Position numbers and translations under genes: made by a program. The notes beneath the pieces were generated by a model. That model did not search any database and was not told the origin of the DNA. It saw nothing but the letters and a program-made list of their open reading frames with translations. A stretch of 64,000 nt of DNA from Arbacia lixula (taxonomy: Eukaryota; Echinodermata; Echinoidea; Arbacioida; Arbaciidae): contig OZ022580.1 in NCBI GenBank assembly GCA_963669155.1, positions 21,959,696-22,023,695 on the forward strand. The letters run 5' to 3'. This document shows positions 26,644-37,570 of this stretch, piece by piece (position 1 is the stretch's first letter; every line of letters starts with the position of its first letter).

Positions 26644-26679
<36 letters not shown>

Positions 26680-29495
26680 TGTTGTTGTTGTAGTAGTAGT
26701 AGTATTAGTAGTAGCAGTAACAGTAGTAGTAGAAGTAGTAGTAGAAGCAGTAATATCAGATGTAATAAGGAAGTGAACTGGTTTGATTCAGGTCATGTGT
26801 AATTTTTGTGTCGGGTGAATTATATCTTTGTTCTGATATGTTTCTGCAATTAATTACTACGACCTACGGCACCACAAATATTTACTGGTTTCGCGCGGTT
26901 GTTTGCACGACCCCTCAATCAATAATCTATATGAAAGTAAATGCAAAAAAAGAGGAGCCTTTTTGTGATCTCGTATTCGCTGACGCTAAGAGCATGATTG
27001 GCAGGTGATATTAAAAAAATGTTCCCATTTTTAGATATGTCTTTGATGTCAAAGAACTGAATCTCCGCATAATCGTCCCCTTTCAACCTTAAATATCTTC
27101 TTTTCCAGATGCAATGCTGCCCCCATCGTCAGGTATGCGCATGACGCTGGCTGGAAGAGTAACCTGACGACATTCAACCCGAGTATATTTTACAGAAGGT
27201 AAATGTGATGATGACTCAGTCTGTATGTTTTCTTTTTTCTAGAAATATCTCTATTTCTCTATTTAGATTAATGTATCGAGACGAAAGTGGCATGTAATGT
27301 CCAGGGATATCTGGAAATGTTTAATGATATTATTTATATCAACCTACAAACGGAGATCGAGGTCGATCCAAATGTTGTCTTTAATCAAACTAAAGAAGCC
27401 TACATAAAATTATACTACCTTGATGATAGTTACATGATCTATCATCTGATTCGATAGACTGGCCTCACATGGATGTAATCATATGGATACCTGGCTTGTC
27501 AATATTCAGAAACAAATTACGCAATTTGCTCTTACTTTAACTGTTGGTTGGATGGCGCATTTCATCAGCAGTTTATCAGCACAACATTAGGAACAAACGA
27601 TAAATGACACCTGGTACAATGCGTGTTTGTCAAACACTTATAATTTGGCAGCCATTTGGCTTGGTGTATCTATTATCACACATACAAACACCAATATATA
27701 CCTATTCACCTCCTACCACAACGTACTTGGTTTCGAGATACGTGGGAATGAATCCGGGCTGCTTATTCTTCCGGTGTTGCATTTGTGCACAGGTCATACA
27801 CACACATCCCATAACCCTATATAGCCCGGGCTATTTTGAAATCGCATAGCGGGGGGGGGGGGGGGGGGGGCAACAACAGCCCCCCCCCCCCCTAAGATCT
27901 CGACCGTTGATCGCGCGATCGCGACGAAAATTGGCACGTACGTCACCGATGCCGTAATCTCCACAATTCAATTTGTCAATTGCATTAAAATCATTCAAAT
28001 TTATTTTTAATCAATTAATTATGCTAATTAAATGCTTAAAAATCATAATTTGGTTGTAAATCTTTAAATATAGCCCCAAAACTGCTAGATATCAGTCCAG
28101 ACACTCTTCTTAGGATTATCATCAAATAAGGATTTTAAAAAATGGAAATATCAAAATTTTTCTTATGTATTTTATTGTTTTTTGAATTTCTTATGTATTT
28201 CTCTGTTTTTCGACTTTATGTTTTTTATTGTTTTTTCGATGGAAATCGTTGGCAACACTATTTCAGTCATAAATAACATGAAATCTATTGTTTTTTCATC
28301 AGTAAAAATAGAAATAATGATACATTTATTAATTTTGGCTAGATACAGAATTTGCATTGGATTTGTACATGAAATCACGTTTTTGAGCAATTTTTGGTCT
28401 GACATGCACATACAAAATGTTACGTAACTTCGGAACCGTGTACCCCCGCGTCACAAATTTGGTCTTAAAAGTTGCGTGAGACTTGAAGAAAAAATACAAT
28501 GAAACGTCGCGGCGAGATCTTTTCGTGTTACAAAATTATTGCGAAAAATGTCGAGGGGGGGGGGGGCTGTTTTGCCCCCCCCCCCCCCCCCGGGCTAGAT
28601 AGGGATAAGGCAGCAGTTTGACAACGCAGCTCATGGGGAAAGCGGAGACAGACACTATATAATATTTGTTTCTTGCAATAATTGCAAATAATGGATTATA
28701 GTTAAGTTAGGATTGCGCTCAATTCGACATTCAACCCATGATTGTCAGACCACATGGTTATCAGTCTTCGTCTCCCATGTGATCTATTACCATGTAATGA
28801 CAACAAACGTCATCTTGGTAGATTTCACATCACTTATACACAATGCAGAGCAAGAGTATTAGTTTCTTGCCAAAGTATTTTAATTCCGATACGTGCTTTA
28901 CGTTGTGACAGGTTTAATGCTTTGAAGAACCCCGAAGACCACCTTAACTTCAGGAAGAACATAACGCAATACCAAGGCTACATCTGGCTACCTTGCTTCG
29001 GCTCGGCAGCGCTTCACAACGTCTGTCTAACGCCCGTCCTTTCCGAAGTTCCCCGAAAGCCCTCCGAACCCCAGCTACTGGTGGCACATCCCAACCAGTT
29101 TCAAAACTTTTGGAATTTCTGGAAGGAGCGGAATACGACCAAGACACCGTCCACAGGTAAGGGTTGATTGCGTGTGAGCCACGATACTGAGGCTCGGCCC
29201 TCCCCATGCCAGTATCAATTAGCCAGTCAGTGACATGTCGCCACGCACCTTGAAGCAAGTGATATTCTATTGCTTCCCTGCATTGGTAGTCAATCATGTT
29301 ACACAACGGCGCCCAGACTACCTAACATGACGTTTGAGTTACAAGTTTAACGTAAATATAGATTAAACACGATCCATTCTGGGATGGAATGTGCTCTACA
29401 TAGGTAACTGCTGTTGGGATGTACTTATCCATCATTTACACATGCGAGTTGAAGTTCAAGCAAGTGTGTATGTGAGCCGGAGAGACTGGGTTAGA

Positions 29496-29529
<34 letters not shown>

Positions 29530-30017
29530 AGGGGGGGGGGGAAGGTTGAGGGAGAGAGAGAGATCAAAGAAATATAAAGGGGTAGACCTCATATGACATT
29601 ACACTACCTTAATAAAGTTAATAACATCAAAATAAAGATAACACATATTTCATTGTCCTCATAGGTGTTCATGCGTGTTTGAATGCATATTTGTATAACA
29701 AAGTTATCAGCATCCACATTACCATTCGACTGAGATTAAAGGTGACTATCTGACGTCATGTCCCTTTACCCTTATCTCCAGGTTTCTTCATGACGCACGC
29801 GGCTCTACAACTGTGCGATGAGACTCATCTCTACGGCTTCTGGCCCTTCCCTCTGCGGCTCGACTCCCAGTTCGAGCGCGTCCCCTACCACTACTTCGAC
29901 GACATCGTGGTGTCTAAGAAGCACGGCATGAGCGACGAGTTCTCGGTGTTCCTTCAATACCACGAACTCGGCATCCTGCGTCTTCACACGGGCAAATGTC
30001 AAGAGGGAAAGACCTGA
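18151..30017 (+). CDS. ST8Sia-type alpha-2,8-sialyltransferase, gene B (complete, 8 coding exons)
   Basis: Exons 18151-18353, 19735-20292, 21202-21321, 25261-25438, 26103-26215, 27109-27198, 28912-29156 and 29782-30017 join in frame to 580 codons plus TGA. The product is a type II Golgi sialyltransferase using CMP-sialic acid. Residues ~4-25 are a hydrophobic signal anchor after MRRK. Residues ~30-350 form stem and pre-catalytic sequence with an acidic stretch (~128-153), an Ala/Pro-rich stretch (~156-181) and a basic cluster (~182-198). The L-motif starts at C365 (CAVIGNSG...NSGCG.EIDS.D...RCN). The S-motif includes HPNQF (480-484) and C514 ([12 protein letters not shown]), motif III has H539, and VS has H550 and E555. 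Several N-glycosylation sequons are present. ST8Sia enzymes are usually about 350-380 residues, so the excess is stem. RCN places it with ST8Sia, but linkage and acceptor cannot be read from sequence. The ATG has A at -3. Confidence 0.9.
18354..19734 (+). other. Gene B intron 1
   Basis: 1.4-kb intron; apart from a poly-T/poly-G run at 19467-19490 I see nothing notable. Confidence 0.75.
19735..20292 (+). CDS. Gene B exon 2: extended stem region
   Basis: The 558-bp exon has acceptor gtatcacag and donor gtgagt. It encodes residues ~68-254: a Gly/Asn-rich start, an acidic segment with DDDADGD, an Ala/Pro segment with [12 protein letters not shown], and a basic segment [11 protein letters not shown]. 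Sequons NGT and NKT follow. I recognise no known domain here; it is low-complexity stem sequence. Confidence 0.8.
20293..21201 (+). other. Gene B intron 2
   Basis: Holds the partial MITE at 20383-20640 and a CT-rich stretch (21060-21190) leading into the acceptor. Confidence 0.75.
20383..20640. repeat. Partial copy of the 767-1258 MITE family
   Basis: It starts with GGGGTAGTTCACC and shares the ordered blocks CTCCCATATGTT, TTTCTCAAAAA, TTTTACCTGTGCATTT and CCGTTGTCAAAA with 900-1070. The right arm is not recognisable. Confidence 0.5.
21202..21321 (+). CDS. Gene B exon 3: stem to catalytic-domain linker
   Basis: The 120-bp exon has acceptor cctcaccag and donor gtgcgt. It reads [18 protein letters not shown] and then an NVT sequon. 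Phases match both neighbours, and a Trp/aromatic-rich helical segment before the catalytic core fits ST8Sia architecture. Confidence 0.75.
21322..25260 (+). other. Gene B intron 3 (3.9 kb)
   Basis: Holds the 24061-24246 hairpin, a poly-G run at 21919 and a poly-C tract at 25195-25214. Sequence near 23850-23990 weakly resembles 51535-51600 plus 52240-52290. No exon is seen. Confidence 0.7.
24061..24246. mobile_element. MITE-like hairpin (TAAATAGTGAAC ends)
   Basis: The ends TAAATAGTGAAC and GTTCACTATTTA enclose imperfect arms and a central hairpin around TATTTCACC...GGTGAAATA with the loop CTCTGCCTTCGGCCTT. It lies in gene B intron 3. Confidence 0.65.
25261..25438 (+). CDS. Gene B exon 4: pre-L-motif region
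   Basis: The acceptor is ttggttgcag, preceded by a long poly-C tract; the donor is gtaagt. It encodes [14 protein letters not shown]...[14 protein letters not shown]... and an NVT sequon, ending in phase 0 at LPE. A MITE begins 20 bp after the donor. Confidence 0.8.
25459..25733. mobile_element. MITE (275 bp, 8-bp TSD) carrying TTAGGG-like repeats
   Basis: The ends GGCAATCCCGTACAATAGGG form a 27-base perfect inverted repeat. The 8-bp duplication CTCATTTG flanks it (25451-25458 and 25734-25741), as for hAT-type elements. The interior (25600-25680) is mostly TTAGGG/TTAGGT/TCAGGG repeats. The element lies 20 bp downstream of the exon 4 donor of gene B. Confidence 0.88.
26103..26215 (+). CDS. 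Gene B exon 5: N-terminal half of L-sialylmotif
   Basis: The acceptor is ttgttatag and the donor gtaaat. It encodes [17 protein letters not shown], then [10 protein letters not shown], the diagnostic first half of the CMP-sialic-acid-binding L-motif. The Arg codon of RCN is split across the intron, as in gene A. Confidence 0.92.
26216..27108 (+). other. Gene B intron 5
   Basis: Mostly the TAG array; the rest shows nothing recognisable. Confidence 0.75.
26448..26757. repeat. (TAG)n imperfect trinucleotide array in gene B intron 5
   Basis: About 300 bases of TAG with AAT, CAG and TGT variants. It gives a spurious poly-Val ORF. Confidence 0.98.
27109..27198 (+). CDS. Gene B exon 6: C-terminal half of L-sialylmotif
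   Basis: The acceptor is cttttccag and the donor gtaaat. It encodes [18 protein letters not shown], then LTTFNPSIF. The 90-bp length and both phases equal gene A 1394-1483. Confidence 0.92.
27199..28911 (+). other. Gene B intron 6
   Basis: Nearly half is the 27815-28604 element; the remainder is unremarkable. Confidence 0.75.
27815..28604. mobile_element. 790-bp element bounded by CCCTATNTAGCCCGGG and poly-G/poly-C blocks
   Basis: Inverted ends CCCTATATAGCCCGGG and (reverse complement) CCCTATCTAGCCCGGG are flanked by a 4-base ATAA direct repeat (27811-27814, 28605-28608). Each end carries adjacent poly-G and poly-C runs around CAACAACAG or CTGTTTTG. The interior is AT-rich, with small ORFs on both strands that look like chance. 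It lies in gene B intron 6. Confidence 0.7.
28912..29156 (+). CDS. Gene B exon 7: inter-motif region and start of S-motif
   Basis: The acceptor is cgttgtgacag and the donor gtaagg. It encodes an NIT sequon, [12 protein letters not shown], and [13 protein letters not shown] leading to PSTG. The 245-bp length matches gene A 2000-2244. Confidence 0.92.
29157..29781 (+). other. Gene B intron 7
   Basis: Contains a GA/poly-G microsatellite; nothing else recognised. Confidence 0.75.
29493..29562. repeat. (GA)n and poly-G in gene B intron 7
   Basis: AG repeats around a run of about 10 G. Confidence 0.95.
29782..30017 (+). CDS. Gene B terminal exon: S-motif core, motif III, VS
   Basis: The acceptor is cttatctccag. 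It encodes [34 protein letters not shown] and a C-terminal ...GKCQEGKT, with stop at 30015-30017. The first ~160 bases are about 96% identical to gene A 4202 onward by hand alignment. Confidence 0.92.
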
Positions 30018-30036
30018 TATTTGAATTTAAGTCAAT

Positions 30037-30042
30037 AATAAA
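30037..30042 (+). promoter_or_regulatory. Candidate polyadenylation signal AATAAA for gene B
   Basis: AATAAA starts 20 bases after the stop of gene B. It would give a very short 3' UTR, so a more distal signal may be used. Confidence 0.35.
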
Positions 30043-30930
30043 CTGAACGTTCAGATTGCCTTGCAGTCAGCACTTTGTCTGGCTGTAATTTGCGGCTGGG
30101 AAAACGTACATTCCATTGTTCAATTAAGATGATTTCTATGGTGAGCACTATATTGTAAAAATAATCCAGAATGATATTTTTACGTAACCAATGTATAGCT
30201 GACAACCAGTGGATCAAGAACAGTTCGATTGATTTTGGATGACGAAACTGAATAGGCTGCTGGCCTGTACTCGGATATCAGTTAGAGAATATTATGGAAT
30301 GGGTATCAGAATTTCTGCAATCTGATTACCCGTAATTACCGTGCATTTTTTTTACTGACAGCACGCGATATCAACACGATATCGCGATACCGAGAATTGA
30401 TATTATACAGATGTTGTTTACGCTAATGGCGGCACCCACGAATCTCGAGGAGCTTTAAAAAGGTTACCCACTAGTATGCGTTACGAACACGTTCGTTTGG
30501 GCACTCGATGCCACTCTGGACAACTGCAGTCAATTGCAGTAAATATGTCTTTACTGATATGAATACATCTTAAAAGGGGTTGTTATCAAATTAAAGCGTA
30601 ATGAACTTGGTAGTTCTAAACATAAAGACTCTATTTCTCCACTTGATATGGTACATGGAGAAAATCTTGTAATATTTTAGCTGAGATATTAGGACACTTG
30701 TCAATGTGAAAAATCAACAATTTTAGTCTTGGCAGATTTTGCAATCATTGATGACGATTGATGATGGAGATGGAGCTCTGCAATCTGATTGGTTATATTT
30801 TTTCATAACAATGCATCCGGTAATATCCGGACGCATGATTTTTCCATGCATCCGGTAAATGATATTAATGGAGATTTTACCCTTTGTTTAAATCAGATTT
30901 TGGGGCCCAAGGCCCCATTCTTTAAAACAG

Positions 30931-31091
30931 ATGATGCACAGGTTTATTTCGTTGGTTAGTAGGATTGTGTACACACGGTACAGTCTCTGAGTTTAGCCTG
31001 AAATCCACTCGGCTTCGCCTCGTGGTTTCAGGCAATTCAGAGCTACCTTGTGCACACAATTCCTACTGACCCACTCAAACCTGTGCATCAT
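30931..31091. mobile_element. MITE-like inverted repeat (ATGATGCACAGGTTT ends)
   Basis: The arms share ATGATGCACAGGTTT, GTNAGTAGGA and TTGTGTNCACA with small differences. The core has a TGAAATCCACTCGGCTTCGC hairpin. Confidence 0.65.
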
Positions 31092-31268
31092 TCGTATATT
31101 GGCGCCTCCTACGTCCGCATTGTGTTCGAGGTTGTCATCTGTGCCCAAGCGTGGACGTTTTACCCGTCAAAGTAAAACTGTCCAGAAGCGATTGGATACC
31201 AGAGCAAGTCAAACATTTGTCTTATCTATATTTGGCTCATGATCTCCATTCTTCCATGTTTACCAAAA

Positions 31269-31358
31269 TAGAGAGATAGAGGGGGATAGATAGAGGGGGA
31301 GAGACATAGAAGGAGAGAGACAGAGAGAGGGAGAGACAGAGAGAGAGAGAGAGAGACA

Positions 31359-31399
<41 letters not shown>

Positions 31400-31424
31400 T
31401 GTGTGTGTGTGTGGGGGGGGGGGG
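31269..31424. repeat. (GA)n with CAGA variants, then GT and poly-G
   Basis: Purine-rich array of GAGA and CAGAGA ending in (GT)7 and G11. Confidence 0.95.
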
Positions 31425-31494
31425 ATTGTAGTAATCCCAAAGTAAGAAGCAGCTCGCGTCCCGGATATGATATGCTGCGATTGGTGCCGCGATG

Positions 31495-31920
31495 GTTGTG
31501 GTTGTGCTGGTCACGCTGGTGAAGATGAAGATGACTACGAGTATAGCGGTAATGATGTTGATGATGAAGACGATGACTATGATGGTAATGATGGAAGTTA
31601 CAGTCATCATGTTGATGCTGAAGATGAAAAATTTTGCTGGTAATGATGACGATGAAGGTTTTTAAGTTTAAAAGTTGATGTTCATAATGATGACGATGAT
31701 ATTTATTATCTTGATGGTTTAGATAACAGTAATGACGTTAGTGGTGGATTTTTGTTTTATTGATGACAGGAACGATATTGATGTTGACGATGATGAAAAT
31801 GATGGTGATGATAACAATCATTTTGAGGATAAAAATGATGTTAATGATAAGGGTAATAATAATGATGGTGACAATGCGGATAGCAATGATGGTGACAAAG
31901 AAGATGACGATTTTCGACGA
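31495..31920. repeat. GAT-rich cryptic trinucleotide repeat
   Basis: Imperfect GATGAT/AATGAT sequence. The Asp/Asn-rich ORF (31732-31950) here reads straight off the repeat, so I do not call it a gene. Confidence 0.85.
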
Positions 31921-32046
31921 CCACATCAACCATTCATACTGTGTATTTAATAAACATAAGGATCAAAGTTTGGATTTTGTACATGTATCTTTCTTTTCTC
32001 AGAGTGGAATGTGTCGCACATATTGTTTCTCTAGTCTAGTTACTAG

Positions 32047-32213
32047 GCTGTGAGGTGCATGGATACGACTCGGTCTGAAAAACAACTATGTCTGGTAATA
32101 CAGACTACGCCCTAATTCAATCAAGGCACCAGGATGGGATTAGGGCGTAGTCTAGCTGTGTTACCATATATAGTTGTTATCAAACTTGGCTGCGTCCATG
32201 CACCTCACCGCCC
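32047..32213. mobile_element. MITE with 9-bp target duplication AGTTACTAG
   Basis: The arms share GTGAGGTGCATGGA, ACAACTAT, TGGTAA and AGACTACGCCCTAAT. AGTTACTAG is directly repeated at 32038-32046 and 32214-32222. Confidence 0.75.
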
Positions 32214-34708
32214 AGTTACTAGAGCTCAGAGGTTTGTCGGGCCAACACAAGTTGCGATAATATTCTATAAAGATTCTCCGAGTGAAGCCTCTCTCTTACA
32301 ATGATGCCATTATGCCTCCTTGTGATGACTCGTTGCATGAAATCATAACAGCCAGGTGCCGAATGGCGAAAATTGGTCATGAATAGACAAATGGAATACA
32401 AAAATGCGTATATTGATCCAAATAAATAAACAACAACATTGGCCTTTCAAAATAGATATTGCCCCTCCCTTTACAACAAATGATATGCAACCTCTCAAGA
32501 ATGAAAACGGTCTATCTCATATACCATATAGTCTTTCTTGCAATAATAACACCCATGTCGTTTTATTCCCTTTCGAAATAGAAAGGCGTTCCTTAGACGC
32601 CCCCCTCCCCTCAATCGCCCCCCCTCCCAAAGTTACAACTTAATTCAAACTGAAATTAACACATCATTAAGTCAAGGGGGGGGGGGGGGGTCATTTTTAG
32701 AAGCAGTTTTTGTCACATTTCATCAATTAATTTTCGTGCAGTACACGTAGTTATGTGAATATTTAATGAAATTTTTTTTACTTTTCGACAAATTTGGAGC
32801 TTTAAATATGTGTGGGTCTGATAATCAATTCAGAACACAACAATGGCCATTGTGCATCACTCATGTCAATCCACAACTTCTTTTCTGCCAGAAGCATCAT
32901 GCATTATTAATGACACTGTGATGGAAGTTGCTCCCTGATTGACAGGTGTGACACATAGTGGATACTTTTGTGTTTCTAATTAATCATCTGATACGTTTGC
33001 CTGTTGTGAACCGAGAAGGTGCAGATAATTTCAATAAGGCACTGGTGAAACATCAACTCTGAAAAGATACGATTTTAGATAAACACCGACCCAAACGAAC
33101 ATTCACTACGAATTCTAGAATTTAAATGAATTGATGAAAATGCTTAATAAAAAACACAGACTTCGTCATGATATTGCTCGACCACCTTTCTTTTAATTTA
33201 TCAGTCGAGAATCATACAAAAGTAGGTATTTGGACGGAAAGGGCTACCTTTCTATGTGTACATCTGTGTATCAATATAAAATTCAAAAAGTAGAAAGGGA
33301 GGGCTAAATCTGCAAAGTACTACCTTTGTGTGTATGTGTGTGTGTGTGTGCGTCTGTGAAGTTGTGTGTGTGTGTATGTGTGTGTGTGAACGTTTCTGTG
33401 CGTCCAATTTTCCTCACTGAAGTGCTCCTTTATTGAAGTGCCCCCCCCTTTCTCCGTGTGAGGATCTGTCACCCCAGCTCTCATCATATTCGTTTAACCA
33501 TTAGCATGCCGTTTGTGAATCCTATCCCTGTTAATGCACCTAAATCACATAGAGTCACAGTTTATCTGGCACATCAAGGGTTAAGATAGGGAGTGGTCAT
33601 TGGCACGAATTTTACGGACAGCGATCGGTGATTAACATTTCAGTGCCACATCATGAACTTAATCAACATGAACTTGATATTTTATACCAAACACTTTTCA
33701 GCCTCCATGTAAATTGGAAACAAACTTTTGAATTGAAAAGTGCTACCCAGGATGATCGTTACTGCAAACAATGGCCGTATTCACAACGGTGCTTTAACTC
33801 AATACGCGTACTGAACCTTGTCTAACTTTATTGGTCACCGAATAAAACAACATGAAACATAATTATCATGGCCGTCAGGGGGGGGGGGGAGGGGGGGGGG
33901 GCGGGCGGTGTCCCCCCTCCAGACCACAAATGTTTATTTTTTAGAAGGGGGAAAGTTATTTGGGTTTTTGTATATAAACAACCCAACAATTGAAATATAA
34001 TGTTAAAAAAGCGAACATCTTTTGCATATAATCCAATTGAAATCCAAATCCTTATTTTCAAACTGCAGGGAATAACTCTGCTATTTATTTATAGGTGAAC
34101 TAGATCTCCGTATACTACAATGTGATATATTGATTGGATAGGTTTCTCTGTTTATATTTGTGTAAGCAGTCATCAAAGTTAATTTCGAAGGCTTCATATC
34201 AGCTAACAGAAAATTCATTTCAGCTTGAAGAAAATGTAAATAGAAGTATGATGAAAGAAATCTGGTTATCATTTGGAAGTGAATGTGTCAAGTGTTACAT
34301 AAATAGCCAAGGGAATGGGAAACAACATTTCAAGATCAAAAGCTCGGAACACTAAGTTTGTTGACGGAAAAGGAAGCCTCCGAAACAACAAACGAATATT
34401 TCAATGTGCCTATGCATTGTACATTTTAGTTATGGACTAGTTTGCTTTTGGCCCTATCTTTGCCACCAGCAGCACTGCCTGACATCGTAATTGGTCATTT
34501 TTGTGTCTTTTTTTCCCCAAAGGCACCCCCTTGAAAAAAGCTGTTGACGGCACTGATTATTGATTTAATATCATTGGTTTCGTCGTCGAAATTAAGATGG
34601 TATAATGAGTTTGTCCATATAACCATGACAGCGAATGATTGAAATCACCGACTTTTATGATTCTGTGATGATGAGTTTTGCAGTAGGCTCTTTTTAGCCT
34701 ACTGCGGA

Positions 34709-37570
34709 AGCACGCCCGAAGCGCGACTCCACTCTGACTCCACTCTCCACTCCTACTGATTTATGAATATTCAAGAGCTTATTTCCCCGAGACGGAAACG
34801 CAATTCCTGTTGTCAATTGAAATCGAATCAGTCATTGTCATATTAGATTTAACTATCTACTATCACCAACCATTCTGAAAGGATAGGATTCTAAAATTGT
34901 ATTGCTATACACGCATACGTCTCGTATGAGGCTGAAATAATAATTATGTCTGGTCAGTTGGCAGAGTATGCTAAGTTCATGTATACACAGTAGTGTGAAT
35001 ATGCTCCCAGTTTATGTGAGACCCTTTCTCTTTCATTGTATGTGTATTATCATTTATTTTTAACATCGTCCTATTGTATTTTACAATCACATAGTTTGAG
35101 TCTTATGTCTTCAGTTATTCTTGAGATATTGGAATTGCAAGACTAACATCTATATTAAACATTTTGTCCTCTGTGTCATTGTACTTACCAGTAGTCACCC
35201 CCTTCTATGGTGGTACATACTATTATCAAGTTTGAAATGTACATCTTAAGTCGTTCGTGAGATATCACTTCAACTAAACCAACGCCTGGAATTACAAATA
35301 TCAACCTCCGTGACTTCTGACATAGCTAATCCAAAATCAAATTAGATCGTCTTTCTTTGATCAGTCAGAGCCGTTATCCATTATCGGAGAATGAACAAGT
35401 TCTCCGAAAATGGAGAATATGTCGCAATCTTCGAGCCTCCCTCGGTTCACCTACTTTCGCCTACGCGTGCAAAGTGAATGGCAAACCGCGACCGTTATCC
35501 AAATAAATGATTTGAAAAAATCATATTAAAAATGCCACCGGTTAGATTATCGTGTAAAGGAATTATGTTAACTAAACAGTATTAAGGTTTCATCACGAAA
35601 AATTAAAAGATAATCTATCCGGTGGAACTTTTGTTATTGGCAAAATGAATCCGTACCCGAGCATTCAATTTTCAAATTGTGATGCAGATAGCCTAATTCA
35701 ATACGTCGGGATTATTATTCGTCAAACACGTACAATACACATACGCATTTACCGTAGCGGTTAATGCATGCGCTATGCATACCAGCGCACTCACCCAAGC
35801 TAGCATCGCAATCCTACTTGATCGTTAGCGGTTATTCAGTTTTCTTTGTATTATCGCTTTAGCTACAGTCCTTTTGGAAATATGATCCATTATTTTATGA
35901 TGTTTTCGTAACATGAAAAGATCAGTTGAAGAGAAATATTCTTCAGTGAACAAGTGCTGCAATCGATCGCACAGAGTCTGCACGTACACAGTTGAGGAAA
36001 ACACATCTGCAGCGGAATCCAAAGGAACAGCTACCGGGGAGCGCCGGGGTGCTTGCTGTCTCTGTCAGCTCCGCTTGCGCCGCTTGCTTGCAGTCGAACT
36101 TCGTAGCTCTATCTAAATTGCCCGCTCCAAGCAAAAGTGAGTTTATCGAGGAAAACCCGTGGTTTCTGAAAGCAGCCCAAAAGCGGCACCATTCCTATTT
36201 TGTATGTGAGGCTTGCTGCAAGCATTTCAGTCGTGTTGTGATAGGGACTTCGGCTTCAAACTCGCAGCGCGCACACATAGTTTTCAATTTCGAATAGTAC
36301 AGGCAGCCTGGAAGGAGAATACGATCTAACGGCTCAATGTGAGCCGTTCGCATCGAATTATTGACGCATCACCGAATATACTCCGATAATGGATAATATG
36401 TACGTGTAGTTGATTCGCCGTTTCGGGCTAAGGGACTTAGCTGTTGATAATACATGAAATGATAAATATACCCTATTTCTAAAACCTCTGTAGCAGATCT
36501 ACATTTCATATGTACGATTATTTTTGGTCGTAGATGGCGCTCATATGTTGTTAGTATATTGTTTGTCTATCACCATGGTTGTCACCAGCGTCCGCAGTTC
36601 TGTCGCAATTTGCGCGGCCTAATCTGCATAAATGACAATTTAGGCGGGCGATTATCGTCCGCTAATTGGACGCTGTTGGAGCCGATAGGATTCAGCGGAT
36701 TGCCACTGAATCCCTCGAGCCTGTATAATAAAATTATGATGTAAAATCTTTCTCTTCTACTTCTAACGACCGCCGAACTCACGCATACTATTCCTGTAGC
36801 TCCACGCTACGCGTGCTCCATATTTTACGACGATAGCCTTAAGTGGGAAATAATTCCCAGCTAGACAGTAAACGGCGTGCTCTGCTCCATTTTTGTACTT
36901 CCAACTGATATTCAATAAGAAACATAGTTTCTCCCCGGAGCACTTTTGAGCCGTTTTGACAGCTAGGCACTGTATAGCCTAACAGACATTCAACCGGTCT
37001 TCCCTGACGGCACCGGCGATCGTCGGCATCCACGGAGCGGCCCAATATACCGCTCTTCATTATTCGTCGTCACCGGCGATTGTCGTTATCCACGGAGCGG
37101 CACAACTCACCGCAGCTCATTCTTCGTCGTCATCTACGGAGCGGCACAACTCACCGCTGCTCATTTCTTCGTAGTCACCGGCGATCGTCAGTGTACACTC
37201 GCTTCTTTTTCGATATGATGTACATATGCTGTGTCTTTCTCTATAATAAACCTTCTCTCCCAAAACCTCCTTGTACACTCCCTTCACCTCCATGTGCACT
37301 TGCTTCTTTTCCTGTTCATCTATCATGTCTATACATAGACTTAATCAAGCCACACGCCTTTCAGCCTCCTTCGAGACGTATGCGTGGGTAGCAATACAAT
37401 GTAAGAATCCTGTTTTCAAAATGGTTGATAATAGTAGATTTAGCTGAATCTAATATGACAATGACTGATTAGATTCCGCATTTGACATCGGGAATTACGT
37501 TTCCGTCTCGGGGAAATAAGCTCATACATATTCATAATCGGGACGAGTGGAGTCGCGCTTCGGGCGTGCT
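34709..37570. mobile_element. 2.86-kb element with long (>200 bp) terminal inverted repeats
   Basis: The left arm starts AGCACGCCCGAAGCGCGACT and runs to about 34945. The right arm (about 37358-37570) is its inverted copy, sharing the TTTCCGTCTCGGGGAAATAAG-like block, the CATTGTCATATTAGATT block and the CGCATACGTCTCG block in order. The interior contains a shorter inverted repeat and a tandem CGGAGCGGC/ACCGGCGATCGTC repeat at about 37010-37190. No transposase is recognised, so it is probably non-autonomous. No target duplication is clear. Confidence 0.7.
37010..37192. repeat. Tandem repeat of ~50-65 bp inside the 2.86-kb element
   Basis: The blocks CACCGGCGATCGTC, ATCCACGGAGCGGC and CTCATTCTTCGTCGTC recur about three times with small deletions. 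Confidence 0.6.

Noticed and set aside
26408..26776. 122-codon poly-Val ORF
   Set aside because: It is a direct translation of the TAG microsatellite in gene B intron 5.
31732..31950. Asp/Asn-rich acidic ORF
   Set aside because: Read from the GAT-rich repeat; overlapping ORFs exist in other frames and strands.
35992..36297. 101-codon ORF inside the 2.86-kb element
   Set aside because: No recognised domain, overlapping ORFs on both strands, and no codon signal I could defend.
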